Assembly (NCBI GenBank): GCA_022749755.1 | Contig: CM040449.1 | Coordinates: 7,821,657-7,885,656 of the forward strand | Direction: 5' to 3' | DNA: 64,000 nt | Source of the DNA: Azadirachta indica | Lineage: Eukaryota; Streptophyta; Magnoliopsida; Sapindales; Meliaceae | In this document: in pieces, positions 24,212 to 35,294 of the stretch | How the letters are laid out: every line of letters starts with the position of its first letter | How positions within the stretch are numbered: position 1 is the stretch's first letter | Notes under the pieces: generated by a model | What the model was told of the DNA's origin: nothing | What the model saw: only the letters and a program-made list of their open reading frames with translations | The model's database searches: none | Translations under genes and position numbers: made by a program

Positions 24212-24425
24212 TTCTAGGCCTTTTTGAATCCTTTGATTGGCTACTAAAATTAAAGAAACTTACAAGATACTTGTTGATGCATTTCATATCACTTGGTTTC
24301 ATTTTCCAGGGATGTTTGCGCTGTAGTTCTTCAGAAAATATACATATATATTTTCCAGATAGTTGACTTGGTTGCTTTTGGCCATACAGAACTAATGTAT
24401 ATTAAAAGCTTCCAGGTCAGGCACC
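24212..24425 (+). pseudogene. ALD1 last-exon relic R5
   Basis: TTCTAGGCC acceptor, TTGATTGGCTACTA, TGTTGATGCATTTCA, CATTTTCCAGGG, TATTTTCCAGATAG, then AAAAGCTTCCAGG. Heavily decayed. It ends about 235 bp before the solo LTR. Confidence 0.75.
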
Positions 24426-24659
24426 TGTTGTGTAGTGAACCTTAACAAATCTTATTAATCACCAATATTTAAGAGCAGATTACAGGCTTTTAATGATGTA
24501 ATATCTCTCACTTCTGAACTCTCTCTGCAAGAAAAGAAAATTCCGTGTTACGATTTGTTTTATCTATTGAAAGTATACAGAATTCCAACACAGTCTACAG
24601 TCAACGCAGATGGTTATAAACAGTGTTATCATCTCCTAAATATCATAACAAATATCACC

Positions 24660-26270
24660 TGTTATGAGAAAAAAAATATAACTATACACGTGGTGGAATA
24701 TAAGTTTTAGTCAGCACATTACATGCTGAGAGTCTTGTTTATTGCGGTTAGGTAAGATTCACCTTGAGCTATTATTCTTATTGTATATCGTCGAAATATT
24801 CGCCAATAATATGCATTACCTAGGATGACCGTATACCATGGCATGTGTAGTGAACGTAGCCATATATCAAGAAGCATATGATCAACATAGTTATATATCG
24901 TGGCACGTATAACTAGCTTAGCCATATACCATGGCATGCATGAAGGGTTAAGGAAAATAACCTCGGCCCAATTCTCCATTACGTTTAGAAATATCCAAAC
25001 TTGCTCCGGATAATTCATTGTCAAACGTTTGACCTTCTTAAGTAAGAAAGTAGGGACGCCTAAGTGGCCAGGTGCGCCAAAACGCACCTTCGTGCTCCTT
25101 TAAAATACCCATTGGGTCATGTTTTGCACCAAAAATATCCTGTAGAGACCATTCAAAAGGTAGCAGATAATCGCTGATTAAGACAGTAGACAGTAGTAAG
25201 TAGCGAAAATCTGCCAGACACTGCGTAGAGCCTAGGTAAGGACCACATAAAGCCTAGGTGTGGACTGCATGCTAGCTAGGACAAATGAGGATGCGCCACC
25301 TATCCATTAAGGGACAATGCAATCTCTACAGCCAATAAGAAATTGACACGTGGCTTTTGGGCTTGGATAATGTTTGACCTACTTATCCTAATCCGCCATA
25401 TGTCACATGAATAAGGGATCACTAAGAGCCAACAGTGGGAGAACACGTGTAAAGGTAAAGATCTAAGGTTAGGGCAACACATTTTATCCAATCAGATTCA
25501 AGTATTTTTATTTTATACAAAAGCATATTTGTTTAGTTTTGACAAGGGACAACTCATTCACTACATTCGTAGGAAAGAAAGGTTATCTTCCCTACAAGGA
25601 TTTTCTCTCTTTTCTCTCATTTGTGCCATGCATCTACTATGAAAACTTCCACAAATGCATAGTAAATGTACTATAGATAATACTATTCATGCTCTTGTAA
25701 ATAACACTATTCATCCTCTTTAACTATTTCTTGAGTTTTCTTTCACCACTTTGACGTTCACTTAATTCATTTTTTGAGCTTTTTGAGGAGATACTTGTTC
25801 CTCCATTTTCTCTTCGATTAAATATTGATTTGAGTATCAGAGAAAGGCCGCTAAAATAGTGGCTCTTATCTAAGTTTTGGTCTGTTTTATAGGGTTTCAC
25901 AAACCAATTTGGTGGTATTTTAGGGTTGAGAGTGTTTGGAGGCTAAAGGAGCTGAGCGGAGTAGTTTTGTAAGAAATGGACAGTGTATATTTCATCATTT
26001 TCAAGATTTCTTAGAGCTCCATGGGTAATCAGAAAGATATCTTGATTTGAGGGTTTGTTAGAGGTAGAATGAGTTGAACGAGGAAGTTGTGTGTGTGAGG
26101 CTGAACATTTGCATTTTTACATTCTTGGTAGCTCTTAGTGGTTCCAACCTTTAATGTAGCTCCAGATTGTAGAGAAAAAGAGGACTTGGTTCAAGCTATT
26201 CGACCATTTCGGATACACCTAGTTTCCTCTTGAACCCTAGTAAGAAACTTGCAAAATCCCTACATCAACA
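24660..26270. mobile_element. Solo LTR, 1.6 kb, with 5-bp target-site duplication
   Basis: 1611 bp starting TGTTA and ending CAACA. The identical 5-mer TCACC flanks both sides (24655-24659 and 26271-26275), as expected for LTR retrotransposon insertion. No internal coding region or primer-binding site remains, so it is a solo LTR after unequal recombination. It separates relic R5 from SP-B4, which would otherwise be adjacent in the unit. A TTTTATACAAAAG motif near 25509 could be the LTR's TATA region. Confidence 0.8.
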
Positions 26271-26537
26271 TCACCTCACAACAAATTTCCAATTTTCCCA
26301 TTAAAGAAATGCATATAATTGAAACCGTAAAGCTAGCCGTCCTATTGGAAATATGAATGTATACTTAACCACCAAGGTACCATTACAGTCCAACCAAAAG
26401 GGACCACTCTGAATCTCTGTCCCCGCTTCCATTTTGTCCATTTCTTAAAAATTTCAATTTCCACAAATATAAATTAAGAAATAGTTTTATCACTAGTCAA
26501 AATCTAATGAATTGCTTGCTTCCCAAGTTCAAACTCC

Positions 26538-26543
26538 TATAAA
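26538..26543 (+). promoter_or_regulatory. TATA box of SP-B4
   Basis: TATAAA in CTCCTATAAATCAACCC, about 79 bp before the ATG. The further upstream block (GGGACCACTCTGAATCTCTG) recurs before SP-B5 and, inverted, before SP-B6. Confidence 0.55.
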
Positions 26544-26616
26544 TCAACCCAGTTAAGCAAATCAAAGTTATAAATCGAATAATTTGGATTTATATATCTC
26601 AAAACATTGACAGTTA

Positions 26617-26835
26617 ATGGCAACTCATGGAATCTATCTTGCAGTGGCATATGTGCAAAGAAAAGTCCACAGGGAAAAGATGAAGACGATGGAAGAAGAA
26701 AGAGCCAAGAATATTGATCTAGAAGAGAAAAATTCTAGTGGCTGTTTCTTATGGACAGTTAAGAAGATACGTCCACGGCGTGATTTATCGGCAAACGATG
26801 CCGGAAAAGAAGAAAGATGTGATAATAAAGGATAA
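26617..26835 (+). CDS. SP-B4, intact short protein of unknown function
   Basis: 72 residues, the best-preserved SP-B. Helix YLAVAYVQRKVHREKMKTM (about 7-25), acidic-basic linker EEERAKNIDLEEKN, then SSGCFLWTVKKIRPR (about 40-54), the SP-B form of the SP-A motif GCFFWVSKK. This copy makes the common origin of SP-A and SP-B plain: helix, linker and Cys-aromatic-Lys motif come in the same order at the same spacing. No signal peptide or membrane span. Function unknown. Confidence 0.75.
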   Translation: MATHGIYLAVAYVQRKVHREKMKTMEEERAKNIDLEEKNSSGCFLWTVKKIRPRRDLSANDAGKEERCDNKG

Positions 26836-27240
26836 TCAGGATGGATTTGCATGCAAGTTGTATTATGTAACATACAATTTATTAATTACCTCGTTGGGTC
26901 TCTTCAAGGCATGGAAATGTCCGGGACAGCATTGAAGAAAGTTGTGTGTAGTTAATTTTAGCAGGTATAAATTATTCATGTTTTCTCTTCCCCTTTGTTT
27001 ATGTAAAATTTTGTAAATTTAAATAACTTCTTAGAGTTCAATATAAGTAGAACTCAAATACATTTCAATTTTAAGTATAAGACATAGTTTGTTGCCAAGG
27101 GTTTTCATCGAACTTCTAGAATTGATTTCTTTGAAACTTTCAGCCGTGTGATAAAAGCAGCAGCAGTGAGTTGCTGTCGGCTCGCATAGCAGCGATGAAG
27201 GGTAAGGTCCATCGCCAAATAAATATTAATTAACAGTACT

Positions 27241-27420
27241 TTTCTTAGTGGTGGATTAATTGAAGTTGTTTACATGCATCAGTCTGAAGGGTTTGTTAGT
27301 TCTCATTTTTCTCAGCATGTTTGTCGATTGAACAAGGCTTTGTATGGTCATGATCCCAGCAGAAGTGAGCAGATTGTTGATGCCTTGTCTAAGCCTCTTT
27401 GTCTTCCTTCTTTTAGTTAA
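27241..27420 (+). mobile_element. Internally deleted copia polyprotein relic
   Basis: A 59-codon open frame. The first part matches the copia reverse transcriptase segment ending in VCRLNKALYG. It joins directly to the end of the RNase H region (SEQIVDALSKPL), then TAA. Several hundred residues are missing between the two, yet the frame is kept. Non-functional remnant. Confidence 0.7.
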
Positions 27421-27429
27421 GTACTAGCT

Positions 27430-28680
27430 AGGTAGATTCATTGCGACTGTTAATTCAGGCTATCAGTTTTATCGACTTTTCTCGCGGGTTTTCCTTTCTC
27501 TCAAACATTAGTCTCAATCTTAACTATTCCAATTTCTCAAGGAGAATTTCATATCCAGCCCAATGACCTTGTCTTCTTCTCGTGTTATTGGCCTTTAAAG
27601 CAATAATTTTTTTAGTTGATGTATAAAAATTCGATATCAAGCCTCAACCTATCAATATATATATATATATATATATATATAAGTGTGCAAGATAACTATG
27701 CAAGAATTCTTAGATGTGATGTCCACACACCCTTTGCATATACTGTCAATAATTTTTTCCAATTAAAATTAATTAATTAAAAGACAAAATTAAGTTCAAC
27801 AATAAAGGAATGTCATTTTGTGAGATCTTTTATCCTATTTTAGAACTAAAATTTTTGAATCTATATCCAATAACGAACTTACTATTTAATTATTGATTGT
27901 AATTACTTGTATGGAGTGACAACAAACCAATTAAAAAAAATTAAATATAGATATCTTTAAACATAATACTCCTACTTTCTAATATGATTTTAAAATATAT
28001 ATATATAAAAATCATCTAAAATTTATCTCTTGGATAAAAGATTACTGAAATTGCCAGCACTTTGATGCCTTTGAGTGTGAATTACTACACACAAAGATTT
28101 TATATCACATTAATTTATTCAATAGTACGACAAAATCCAAAAAGAATGCAAGCAAACAAATGAATAATACCCAACTTAATACTACATAATATTTATACAC
28201 AATATTTGTGATGTACATGAAAGATATATGTCCACAATTTGAGAATAGTGAATTCATTATTCCCATTTTTTTTTAATATTTTCATTTTGTCAGGATTATC
28301 ATATCAAGAAATGTTTAGTTAATACTCCAAGCCTGTTAACTATTTAATCATGTTGAAATATAGATTTCTAATTACAAATTAAACCTTATTTAATCCACAT
28401 GACAATAAATATTCCAACCCAGTTTGTTGAATGACATCCTTACATTATCCTTGACTATAAATCAAGAAATTTCAACATTGGAACTGAAAGCATGCAGGAC
28501 AAAGTCAACAAAATGGGTGTTCTTCAATGTTCATCATGATTTTTCCAGCAAGTGCAAGAGCACTGGATGGGTGCAGTGCCGAAAGCAACTAAAAAATTCC
28601 ATATCTTGTCTTACTTTACTTAATTGTTATATCCTAATTAACCTCAATCAAAACACATTTAATTCTATGTATATATAATT
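27430..28680. other. Intergenic part of the array unit
   Basis: No gene. Includes a TA microsatellite (about 27656-27681), sequence shared with the downstream flank of SP-B1 (GACCTTGTCTTCTTCTCGTG against the 16.57 kb region) and with 22.6-22.9 kb, and the SP-A8 promoter block from about 28.4 kb. Confidence 0.5.
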
Positions 28681-28778
28681 ACATCTCGCTATCCCTCACC
28701 AATTATTTAATAACTTAGGCACAAATCCAGCCAAAAGAAGGATGGTAAATTAATTCCCACATCAGCACGGCAGTAGCC

Positions 28779-28784
28779 TATAAA
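28779..28784 (+). promoter_or_regulatory. TATA box of SP-A8
   Basis: TATAAA in GCCTATAAATTCAAGCTC, 138 bp before the ATG at 28917. Confidence 0.55.
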
Positions 28785-28916
28785 TTCAAGCTCTCGTGAC
28801 CTGCTAACCTCATCTTCAACGCATCCAAATTTCTTCAGCAGCTTTCTACCTACACATTCCATCTGCATACATTGAACCCTGTTTCTTCCAAGCTATTACT
28901 TCTCGATCGGGTAATT

Positions 28917-29291
28917 ATGGCAATGGCTGGAGTTGGTGCTGTAGGACCTTGTCTAATTGAAGCTGATGCCATGAGAGCGCAGTACAAAGAAAAAACAATG
29001 AAGAAACAGCGGAAACTACAAGCTGCTGATCAGAGTAGTAAAGCTGGTATGGTTGTTAATCATGAAAAGAAAATCCCAATCGAATGTTTCTTCTGGATGT
29101 CCAAGAACACTCATTCTGCTATGGTTTCATCTGCCACTGAATGTGATGGAAAGCTACACGAGTTGATGAAAAAGGGAATTGCAAAAGCAAATTTGTTTTC
29201 AGTTGTATTAATTAATATGGGCAGTTCTGGGGATTCGCGTGTACATATACATATACATATACATATATATATATATATATATATATGCTAG
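28917..29291 (+). CDS. SP-A8, frameshifted tail reading into a microsatellite
   Basis: The first 75-80 residues follow the family (MAMAGVGAVGPCLIEADAMR, CFFWMSKNTHSAMV, ECDGKLH). The helix has V to D in EADAMR and the motif has lost its Gly (IECFFW). A two-base insertion after the GKL codons (CTACACGAGTTG against CTACAAGTTG) then shifts the frame, so the product continues as ELMKKGIAKANLF... into a TACATA/TA repeat at 29241-29286. There it codes alternating His-Ile and Tyr-Ile before the stop. It is probably a pseudogene in progress; expression would yield an odd C-terminus. Confidence 0.5.
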   Translation: MAMAGVGAVGPCLIEADAMRAQYKEKTMKKQRKLQAADQSSKAGMVVNHEKKIPIECFFWMSKNTHSAMVSSATECDGKLHELMKKGIAKANLFSVVLINMGSSGDSRVHIHIHIHIYIYIYIC

Positions 29292-29762
29292 GATCTTTTT
29301 CGATTTTTTGTTCTTTATTTACCTCAATTATTGATTGAGGATTACTAATTATGTTTCTTAACTTTCTGTACAAATTAAAAGTAAATAAATAAAAATAAAT
29401 ACAGTTATCAAAAGAAAGAAAAAAACGTAGTTCTGGCTTCTCGTTATTTATAGTTGCAGATAACTGAATCCATGCTGCAGCCGTCTATCATACAAGTAAT
29501 GGCAATATATGTTTGATCCCCCCGCTAAAATAACATATATTCTAACCAAAATGGACCTCTCTGAATGTCTTTCCTCACTTTCATTTTTTCCATAATGCTC
29601 CCATCAATATTTCAATAAATAGCAATTAAGAAACAGTTTTATCGCTAGTAAAAGTCTAATGAATTAATTGCTTGCTCCCAAATTCAAATTCCTATAAATC
29701 AGCACCCACTTAAGCAAATCAAAGTTACAATTCAAAAGTTTAGATATCTAAAAGCTTTTTGC

Positions 29763-29860
29763 ATGCAACCCCTGGGATCTATCTTGCAGAGTCACACGTG
29801 TTAAGAATCGTCCACAAGGAGATAGTGAAGAATTAAATGGAAGAAGAAAGTCTGATATAT
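29763..29860 (+). pseudogene. SP-B5, remnant
   Basis: ATGCAACCCCTGGGATCTATCTTGCAG matches the SP-B4 start ATGGCAACnCATGGAATC... with a base lost after ATG. The helix codons (CACACGTGTTAAGAATCGTCC) and GGAAGAAGAAAG follow, then homology ends. The upstream block with CCTATAAATCAGC is kept. Confidence 0.75.
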
Positions 29861-30446
29861 ATTATGACTCTTTAAAATTTTAAACAGTCTCAACAAAATT
29901 ATTTAATAAAATAATAATGCATATTTTAAAATATAAATAAATATCAAAATGTTATGATATATATTCTTGTCAATAATTCCATATTCATACGTCAAAGCAC
30001 CCTAACTCTATCATCATCACATATAGGTCCACAAAGTGCTGTGAGCAGTTCACCGTTGGTTCATCATTATAATGTGATCCTCCAATCTCAATTGATTATA
30101 ATGTGATCTTCCAATTTCAATTGAATGAATGGGTGGTGTTCAATTAAAGTACATGTTACAGGCATGAATGAGAGCATAAATTAAGCAACTCAAACATTAA
30201 TTAATGGGCTCATCCGAATAACATGTGAGTACGACATCGTCACACAGGTTGCCATCTTACTTTTGACACAATCAATCGTTGAAGTCAACACTTTATATAG
30301 TTATATTTTTCTCCACCACACGAGAAAATTCAAGAATAAAAAGGAGCCTACCAACGAATAACATAGCCACCTAGCCAACCTAAATGGAACACTTTGCGTC
30401 CGTCCGCACTCGGTTGAATTTTGTGTTCTCACGCGTTAACAAGGTC

Positions 30447-30452
30447 TATAAA
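30447..30452 (+). promoter_or_regulatory. TATA box of SP-A9
   Basis: TATAAA in GTCTATAAATTCAAGCTC, about 152 bp before the ATG. Confidence 0.55.
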
Positions 30453-30603
30453 TTCAAGCTCTCAATTGCCTTCTAACTCCATCTTCTTCAAAGCTTCCCA
30501 GTTTCTTCCACCACTTTGCTTCTACATTCTCCATATGTTAGAATTTTGTTCAAATATCTTAGACAGATAAAATATATCTAGTTTCTACATTCTCGGATTG
30601 TTT

Positions 30604-30837
30604 ATGGCTGGAATTGGTGCAGTAGGAGTTAGTCTAGCAGAAGCTTACGCCATGAGAGCGCTGTACAAGGAAAAAATGAAGAAACGACAAGCTGCTGATC
30701 AGATTACGTCTGTTGTGGTTGCTGATGATGGAAGTAATGAAACCCCAAGCGGATGTTTCTTCTGGTTCTCAAAGAAGAGTCTTTCTGCTAAGGTTTCTTC
30801 GGCAGAATGTGATCGAAATCTGGCTACAAGTTCATGA
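30604..30837 (+). CDS. SP-A9, short protein of unknown function
   Basis: 77 residues from the conserved MAGIGAVGVSLAEAYAMR start. Helix about 10-28, short linker ADQITSVVVADDG, motif GCFFWFSKKSLSAKV, tail ECDRNLATSS. The tail ends early because an extra base shifts the frame relative to the KLQVDEK version. TATA box present. ALD1 relic R6 follows. Its upstream region (30.0-30.3 kb) is repeated in inverted form at 36.65-36.9 kb upstream of SP-A11. Function unknown. Confidence 0.75.
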   Translation: MAGIGAVGVSLAEAYAMRALYKEKMKKRQAADQITSVVVADDGSNETPSGCFFWFSKKSLSAKVSSAECDRNLATSS

Positions 30838-31057
30838 AAAATGGGATTGCAATAGCTAGTTTGTGGTGGAGTCATCTGTTAGGATTTTTTGCTTTGTTTT
30901 ATGTCCTTTATTGTTTTCCTCATTTATTCAGAGGATTAGATTGATTGTGTACCTCCTTTTTTTCTTTTTTGTACTATAAAAGTAAAACAGAAATAATGTT
31001 TATAAAGGAAGAAGAAATTACTTTCGTGTGAATTTCTAGTTAGTTAAATCTATTTTT

Positions 31058-31265
31058 GATTGACTACTAAACTGCTGGTGCGGTTAAAGGTTTATGGCAG
31101 CAAGAATGCTTACGTATTGTTATATTCATTTGAGTTCTTCACACTGAAGTTTTTGAGAAAACATGCCAATAGTAACTATTCCAGCTAGCGGATTTGGTCC
31201 TAGTAAGAAAGTTATTGCATTTGGCATAGATAATGTGTATTAAAAGCTTCCAGGATGCTTCCAAG
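31058..31265 (+). pseudogene. ALD1 last-exon relic R6
   Basis: GATTGACTACTAAAC, GTTTATGGCAGCAAGAATGC, TTTTTGAGAAAACA, AACTATTCCAGCTAGCGGAT and TTTGGTCC are in the order of the intact exon, with deletions and stops. This is the last plus-strand unit. Confidence 0.75.
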
Positions 31266-31597
31266 TTAACTTCATAGACCAGTTTATATGTATGTTCGCT
31301 CTTTATATAACCCAAATAGAGATGTTGCTATACAGTGCCCACCCTGGATATTTACGCATTCAAACTACCAGATCTCCTTAGGGAATAGATAAAAAGTACT
31401 GTTAATTATCCACTGGTCACATGAAACGGCAAGAATAAAGAATCTCTTTAAACATTTCCACGAGGATCTGGATCTTCGGATTAAGATATGGAAAAAAAAA
31501 GTACTAAATATAAATCAAGATCTTGCAGCATTAATTAATTAATTACTTGGGATGATGAGATATTGTGATATGACTAATATATTTCCTTCATTGGTGG

Positions 31598-31642
31598 GGG
31601 ATTTGAAACTCTGCAAGATATATAGATTTCAGGATTTGCCAT
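31598..31642 (-). pseudogene. SP-B6, 5' remnant on the opposite strand
   Basis: Minus-strand ATG at 31642-31640 opens MANPEIY, then a small insertion (ATCTATATATCTTGCAG) breaks the frame. Upstream on the same strand the SP-B promoter block is clear to about 31870 (AATGGACCACTCTATCTGTC; TTTTATCACTAGT-like and AAGCAAGTCAAAGTTA). First minus-strand unit after the turn of the array. Confidence 0.65.
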
Positions 31643-32039
31643 TGACTAATGTTTTCAGATATATGTCTCAATTATCTGAACCAATTATAGTTAACTTTGA
31701 CTTGCTTAACTTATGGAGCAAGGCATTCACTTGATTTTTACTAGTGATAAGACTGTTCCTTAATTATATTCATTGAAAGATTGACGATGGCATTGGAAAT
31801 ATTTTACAAGTGGACAAAATTGAAGGGGACAGATAGAGTGGTCCATTTAGGTTGGAATGTTAAGTTAACTTGGCGATCGAATATGGCACTCACTCATTTA
31901 ACAGATGGCCGTATGGTTAAATTATAGGCTTTTTTTTTTTTTTTTAACGGAGAAAATGGCAATTTTGGTGACGTAAGGTTCATTATAATAATAATTTTTC
32001 CATATTCTGTGTTAACTTGGAATTCTGGATATTTTCAGG

Positions 32040-32165
32040 TTTTTCTTTCCGAGTAAAAAAATAAACGAAATAAAATAACTGGTCATGGATATTTAGTTTT
32101 CTTTTCTTGCAGAGAGAGTTAAGTGAGAGATAGTTCCGAGTTTGAAACCTTGCGATCTACTCCTG
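32040..32165 (+). mobile_element. LTR fragment
   Basis: TTTCTTTTCTTGCAGAGAGAG, AGTGAGAGATAGTTCCGAG and ATCTTGGTGAATAAGAG parallel the piece at 35.04-35.13 kb and the 18.3-18.5 kb LTR. Incomplete at both ends. Confidence 0.4.
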
Positions 32166-32229
32166 AATCTTGGTGAATAAGAGTGATCTTTGCTGCTGTT
32201 CTTCTCCATGAAAGATTTTCTTAAGTGTT

Positions 32230-32486
32230 TTGAGTCCATTAACACGACAGCCTCCTGCCCTGGAATCTTTTAATATACATTGATTATATTGCCAAATGTA
32301 ACCAACTCCGCCATCCGCAATAGTTAGTATATACACGTGTTTCAAGAATTTCAGCACAATCATTCCAATAATTCAACCCTGCGAGATAGTGTACCAAATC
32401 AAGTGACTGAAATGCATCAACAATTATCCTGGCATTTTCCTTAAATTTAATTAGTAGCCAATCACAGTCTTCAAAGGGCCCGAGAC
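32230..32486 (-). pseudogene. ALD1 last-exon relic R7
   Basis: On the minus strand: GGCCCTTTGAAGACTGTGATTGGCTACTA, TGTTGATGCATTTCAGTCAC, TATTGGAATGATTGTGCTGAAATTCTTGA in part, ACTATTGCGGATGGCGGAG, ATGTATATTAAAAGATTCCAGG. Frames broken. It sits downstream of SP-A10, as the unit order predicts. Confidence 0.75.
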
Positions 32487-32764
32487 AAATACGGCAATCA
32501 AATCATATATAAAGACAAAAGAAGAAATACCACTGCTACTCTTTCTTCAATTTTCAACTGAAGAATAAAATTATATTTCACATAGTTTCTGCTTTCTTTT
32601 TTAATTTTATGTTCTTTTCTGACTACATAAAAGATAGATAATTCATAATCAAAGAAAAAAAAATCCTAACACGACGAATCCCAGAACGTACTGCCCATAG
32701 ATTGCAATATACTGAAATCCATTTGGGACCACAAACTAGCTTTTGTAGTCCCAATTAATTTTCA

Positions 32765-32995
32765 TCAAACATGTAGCTTTCGATCGCAGTCAACAGCGGA
32801 CGAAACCTTAGAAGAACGAGTCTTCTTGGACACCCGGAAGAAACATCCGCCTGGGATTTTCTTTTCACTATCAGCAATTATCTTATCAGCAGCATGTAGT
32901 TTCTGCTGTTTCTTCATTTTATCCGTGTACTGCCTTCTCATGACATAAGCTTCAACTAGAGTAGGTAATGCTGTACCAAGTCCAGCCATTGCCAT
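32765..32995 (-). CDS. SP-A10, short protein of unknown function
   Basis: 76 residues from ATG at 32995 (or 74 from 32989, the MAGLGTALPT start shared by all copies). Helix LVEAYVMRRQYTDKMKKQQ, a short linker with a deletion (AADKIIADSEKK), motif GCFFRVSKKTRSSKV with Trp replaced by Arg, tail DCDRKLHV. It stops early through a one-base insertion before the VDEK codons. TATA box mutated to TGTAAA (33119-33114). Possibly weakly expressed or decaying. Confidence 0.65.
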   Translation of the reverse strand: MAMAGLGTALPTLVEAYVMRRQYTDKMKKQQKLHAADKIIADSEKKIPGGCFFRVSKKTRSSKVSSAVDCDRKLHV

Positions 32996-33449
32996 AATTA
33001 CTCGAGAAGTAATAGCCATGTGTGCGGATGGAATGTAGGAGCCAATTAAGCTGCCCAAGAAATTTGGCTCCGTTGAAGATGATGAAGTAATTAGCAGGTC
33101 ATGAAAGCTTGAATTTACAGGCTTCTGTTTTGCCGTGGGCGTGTGGGAATCTACTAGTGGCGGTATTCCTGTTTTCAGCTGGCCTTGGAGACTAACGTAT
33201 TAATTACTTGGTAGGTGATAGCGAGATGTAAATTATTTATGATTAAAGGTGTTTTAATTGAACTTAGCTTATACGTCTTATAGACAAGATGTGGAAAATT
33301 TTTTTAGTTGCTTTCGGCACTTCACCCATCTCGTGCTATTGCACTTGCTTGGAACATGATGATGAGCATTGAAAAACACCCATTTTGTTGACGTTTTGGC
33401 CCTGCATGCTTTCGATTCCAACGTTGAAATTTCCTGATCGATAGTCAAA

Positions 33450-34885
33450 AATCATGCGAGGATACCACTCAAGAAAGTGGCTCGAAGTTCTTATCTTTAC
33501 GTGGAATAAATAAGGTTTAATTCGTAATTAAAAATCTATACTAAATATTTAACAACCTGGGAGTATTAACTAAACATTTCTCCGTAATCCCTACAAATAA
33601 AAATATTAAATAAAAAGGATATGAAAAAAGAGTCGTGGACTCATGAGATATCTTTCGTGCATATCACAAATGTATTGTGTACAAATATTTTATTAGTCTT
33701 AGGTGGGTTATTATTCATTTGTTTATTTGCATTCTTTTTGGATTTTTCTGTACAATTGAATAAATTAATGTGATTTAAAATCTTTGCATGTAATTCATTT
33801 TCAAAGGCATCAAAGTGCCAGCAATTTCGGTAATCTTTTAGCCAAGAAACGAATTTGAACGGAATATATATGAGTAATAACTTTTTACTTGCAGCTACTA
33901 TACTACAAAGATTTTTTTTTATTATATTTGAAAATTAATGAAACAGAATCTAACTAAAATTAAACCACCAGAGATTCAATTGAATTGAATCGAAATGAAC
34001 CAAACCTATTAATTTCAATTCGGTTTTAGTTTGGTTTATGAGAGAGTGTAGTTTATTTTTATTTTTATAGCGCACCCAGCATTTAAGAATCTATTCTTAA
34101 TATAAAAAAAAGTTTTTTATAATTTCTACAAAATTCTTATATAAAGAGAGAAGTTCTATTAATTGTAGTTGGTAGGATTTGAACTCATACTTAAAATTTA
34201 TTAACTAGTTTAACTTTATTTCAAAATATAAAGTCATTTGGATTCAGTTATGCTAAAAATTAAAATGAACTCGAACATGTCTACTTTTACTAAAACTAAA
34301 GACAAATTGTGGCAACATACTAAGAAGAGTAAGATTAGTTAACATACAAGTAATAACAAAACTTTATATAATGCTAGTTTTTTTTTTTTTGGTTCAAGAA
34401 AAGCTAAATCAACTTATTTTGAAAAACTCAATAATAAATTTAAGAATAGCAAAAAGTTAAAAGAGAAATCCTAATTCAAGGAAGAGAGCTGCTCTAAAAA
34501 GCTGGATGTATAAACCTTATATAGACATAATGTTGTTTAGTTTTGTCTCAGTAAATTAAAAATACTAAGGGGAAAACCAAGACGAACACACATATTTCAA
34601 TTACACAATAATTTACTAGGCATAAAAGGGAAATTATCACCAAAGTAAACTGAACTCATTTTAGATTCGATTTTCCTAACAATGGAATTGAACTCGAACT
34701 TGCCCACCTCTACTTAAACTAAAGGGAAAAAGTTGCACAACACTAAGAGAGGCAGCAACAGCCAACAAAACAGAGCAAGAGAAAAGGAAACATATGCTAT
34801 ATATGTTGTCGTGTGGCTGGTGCTTTTAATCGTATAAAATTATTAGAATTAATTAAAATTTAAGAGAGACAATTTATTATTAGAA
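33450..34885. other. Spacer, no gene seen
   Basis: AT-rich sequence with MITE-like text (33960-34060) and poly-T/poly-A runs. No SP copy or ALD1 piece recognised. Confidence 0.4.
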
Positions 34886-34890
34886 TCTGC

Positions 34891-34997
34891 CGACGAAATG
34901 CGTTGTGGATTTAATCTTCTTAACCATCCATAGGAAAGAGCCACTAGAGTTTTTCTCTTTCAAATCAATATTCTTGGCTCTTTCTTCTGTTTTCTAC
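34891..34997 (-). pseudogene. SP-B7, internal remnant
   Basis: Minus strand reads AGAAGAAAGAGCCAAGAATA, TTGATTTGAAAGAGAAAAA, CTCTAGTGGC, TTCCTATGGATGGTTAAGAAG: the SP-B4 linker plus SSGCFLW.VKK region. The start and helix codons are missing; LTR-type sequence (35.03-35.26 kb) occupies their place. Confidence 0.75.
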
Positions 34998-35029
34998 AAA
35001 TAAATAAATAAAACAAACCGTTCTGGACA

Positions 35030-35260
35030 GTTTTTGTTTTCTTGCAGAGAGAGTTGAGAAGCGAGAGTACTTTGCTTGAAAGCTTGTAATCTGTTCTTAA
35101 TCTTGGTGATCAAGAAGATTGAAGTGTGCTGGTCTTTTTCCCGGGGGATGTAGGCATCAAATGCCGAAGCAACGTAAGCTAATCTTCTCCCCTGTTTTTC
35201 AGTTTTTTTCAGATTTCTTGCTTATTTAAGCTTGTTTTGATTGATCTCTGTTTGGGAGAT
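35030..35260 (+). mobile_element. LTR fragment displacing the 5' part of SP-B7
   Basis: Contains CTTGTAATCTGTTCTTAATC, GGTGATCAAGAAGATTG and GGGGATGTAGGCATCAAATG, the same order as in the LTR at 18251-18655. Ends not defined. Confidence 0.5.
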
Positions 35261-35294
35261 ATGCCATAAAGATTTGATTAGGTATTTTAGTGTG

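Noticed and set aside
24719..25087. 122-codon minus-strand frame
   Set aside because: It lies wholly inside the solo LTR and shows no retroelement domain.
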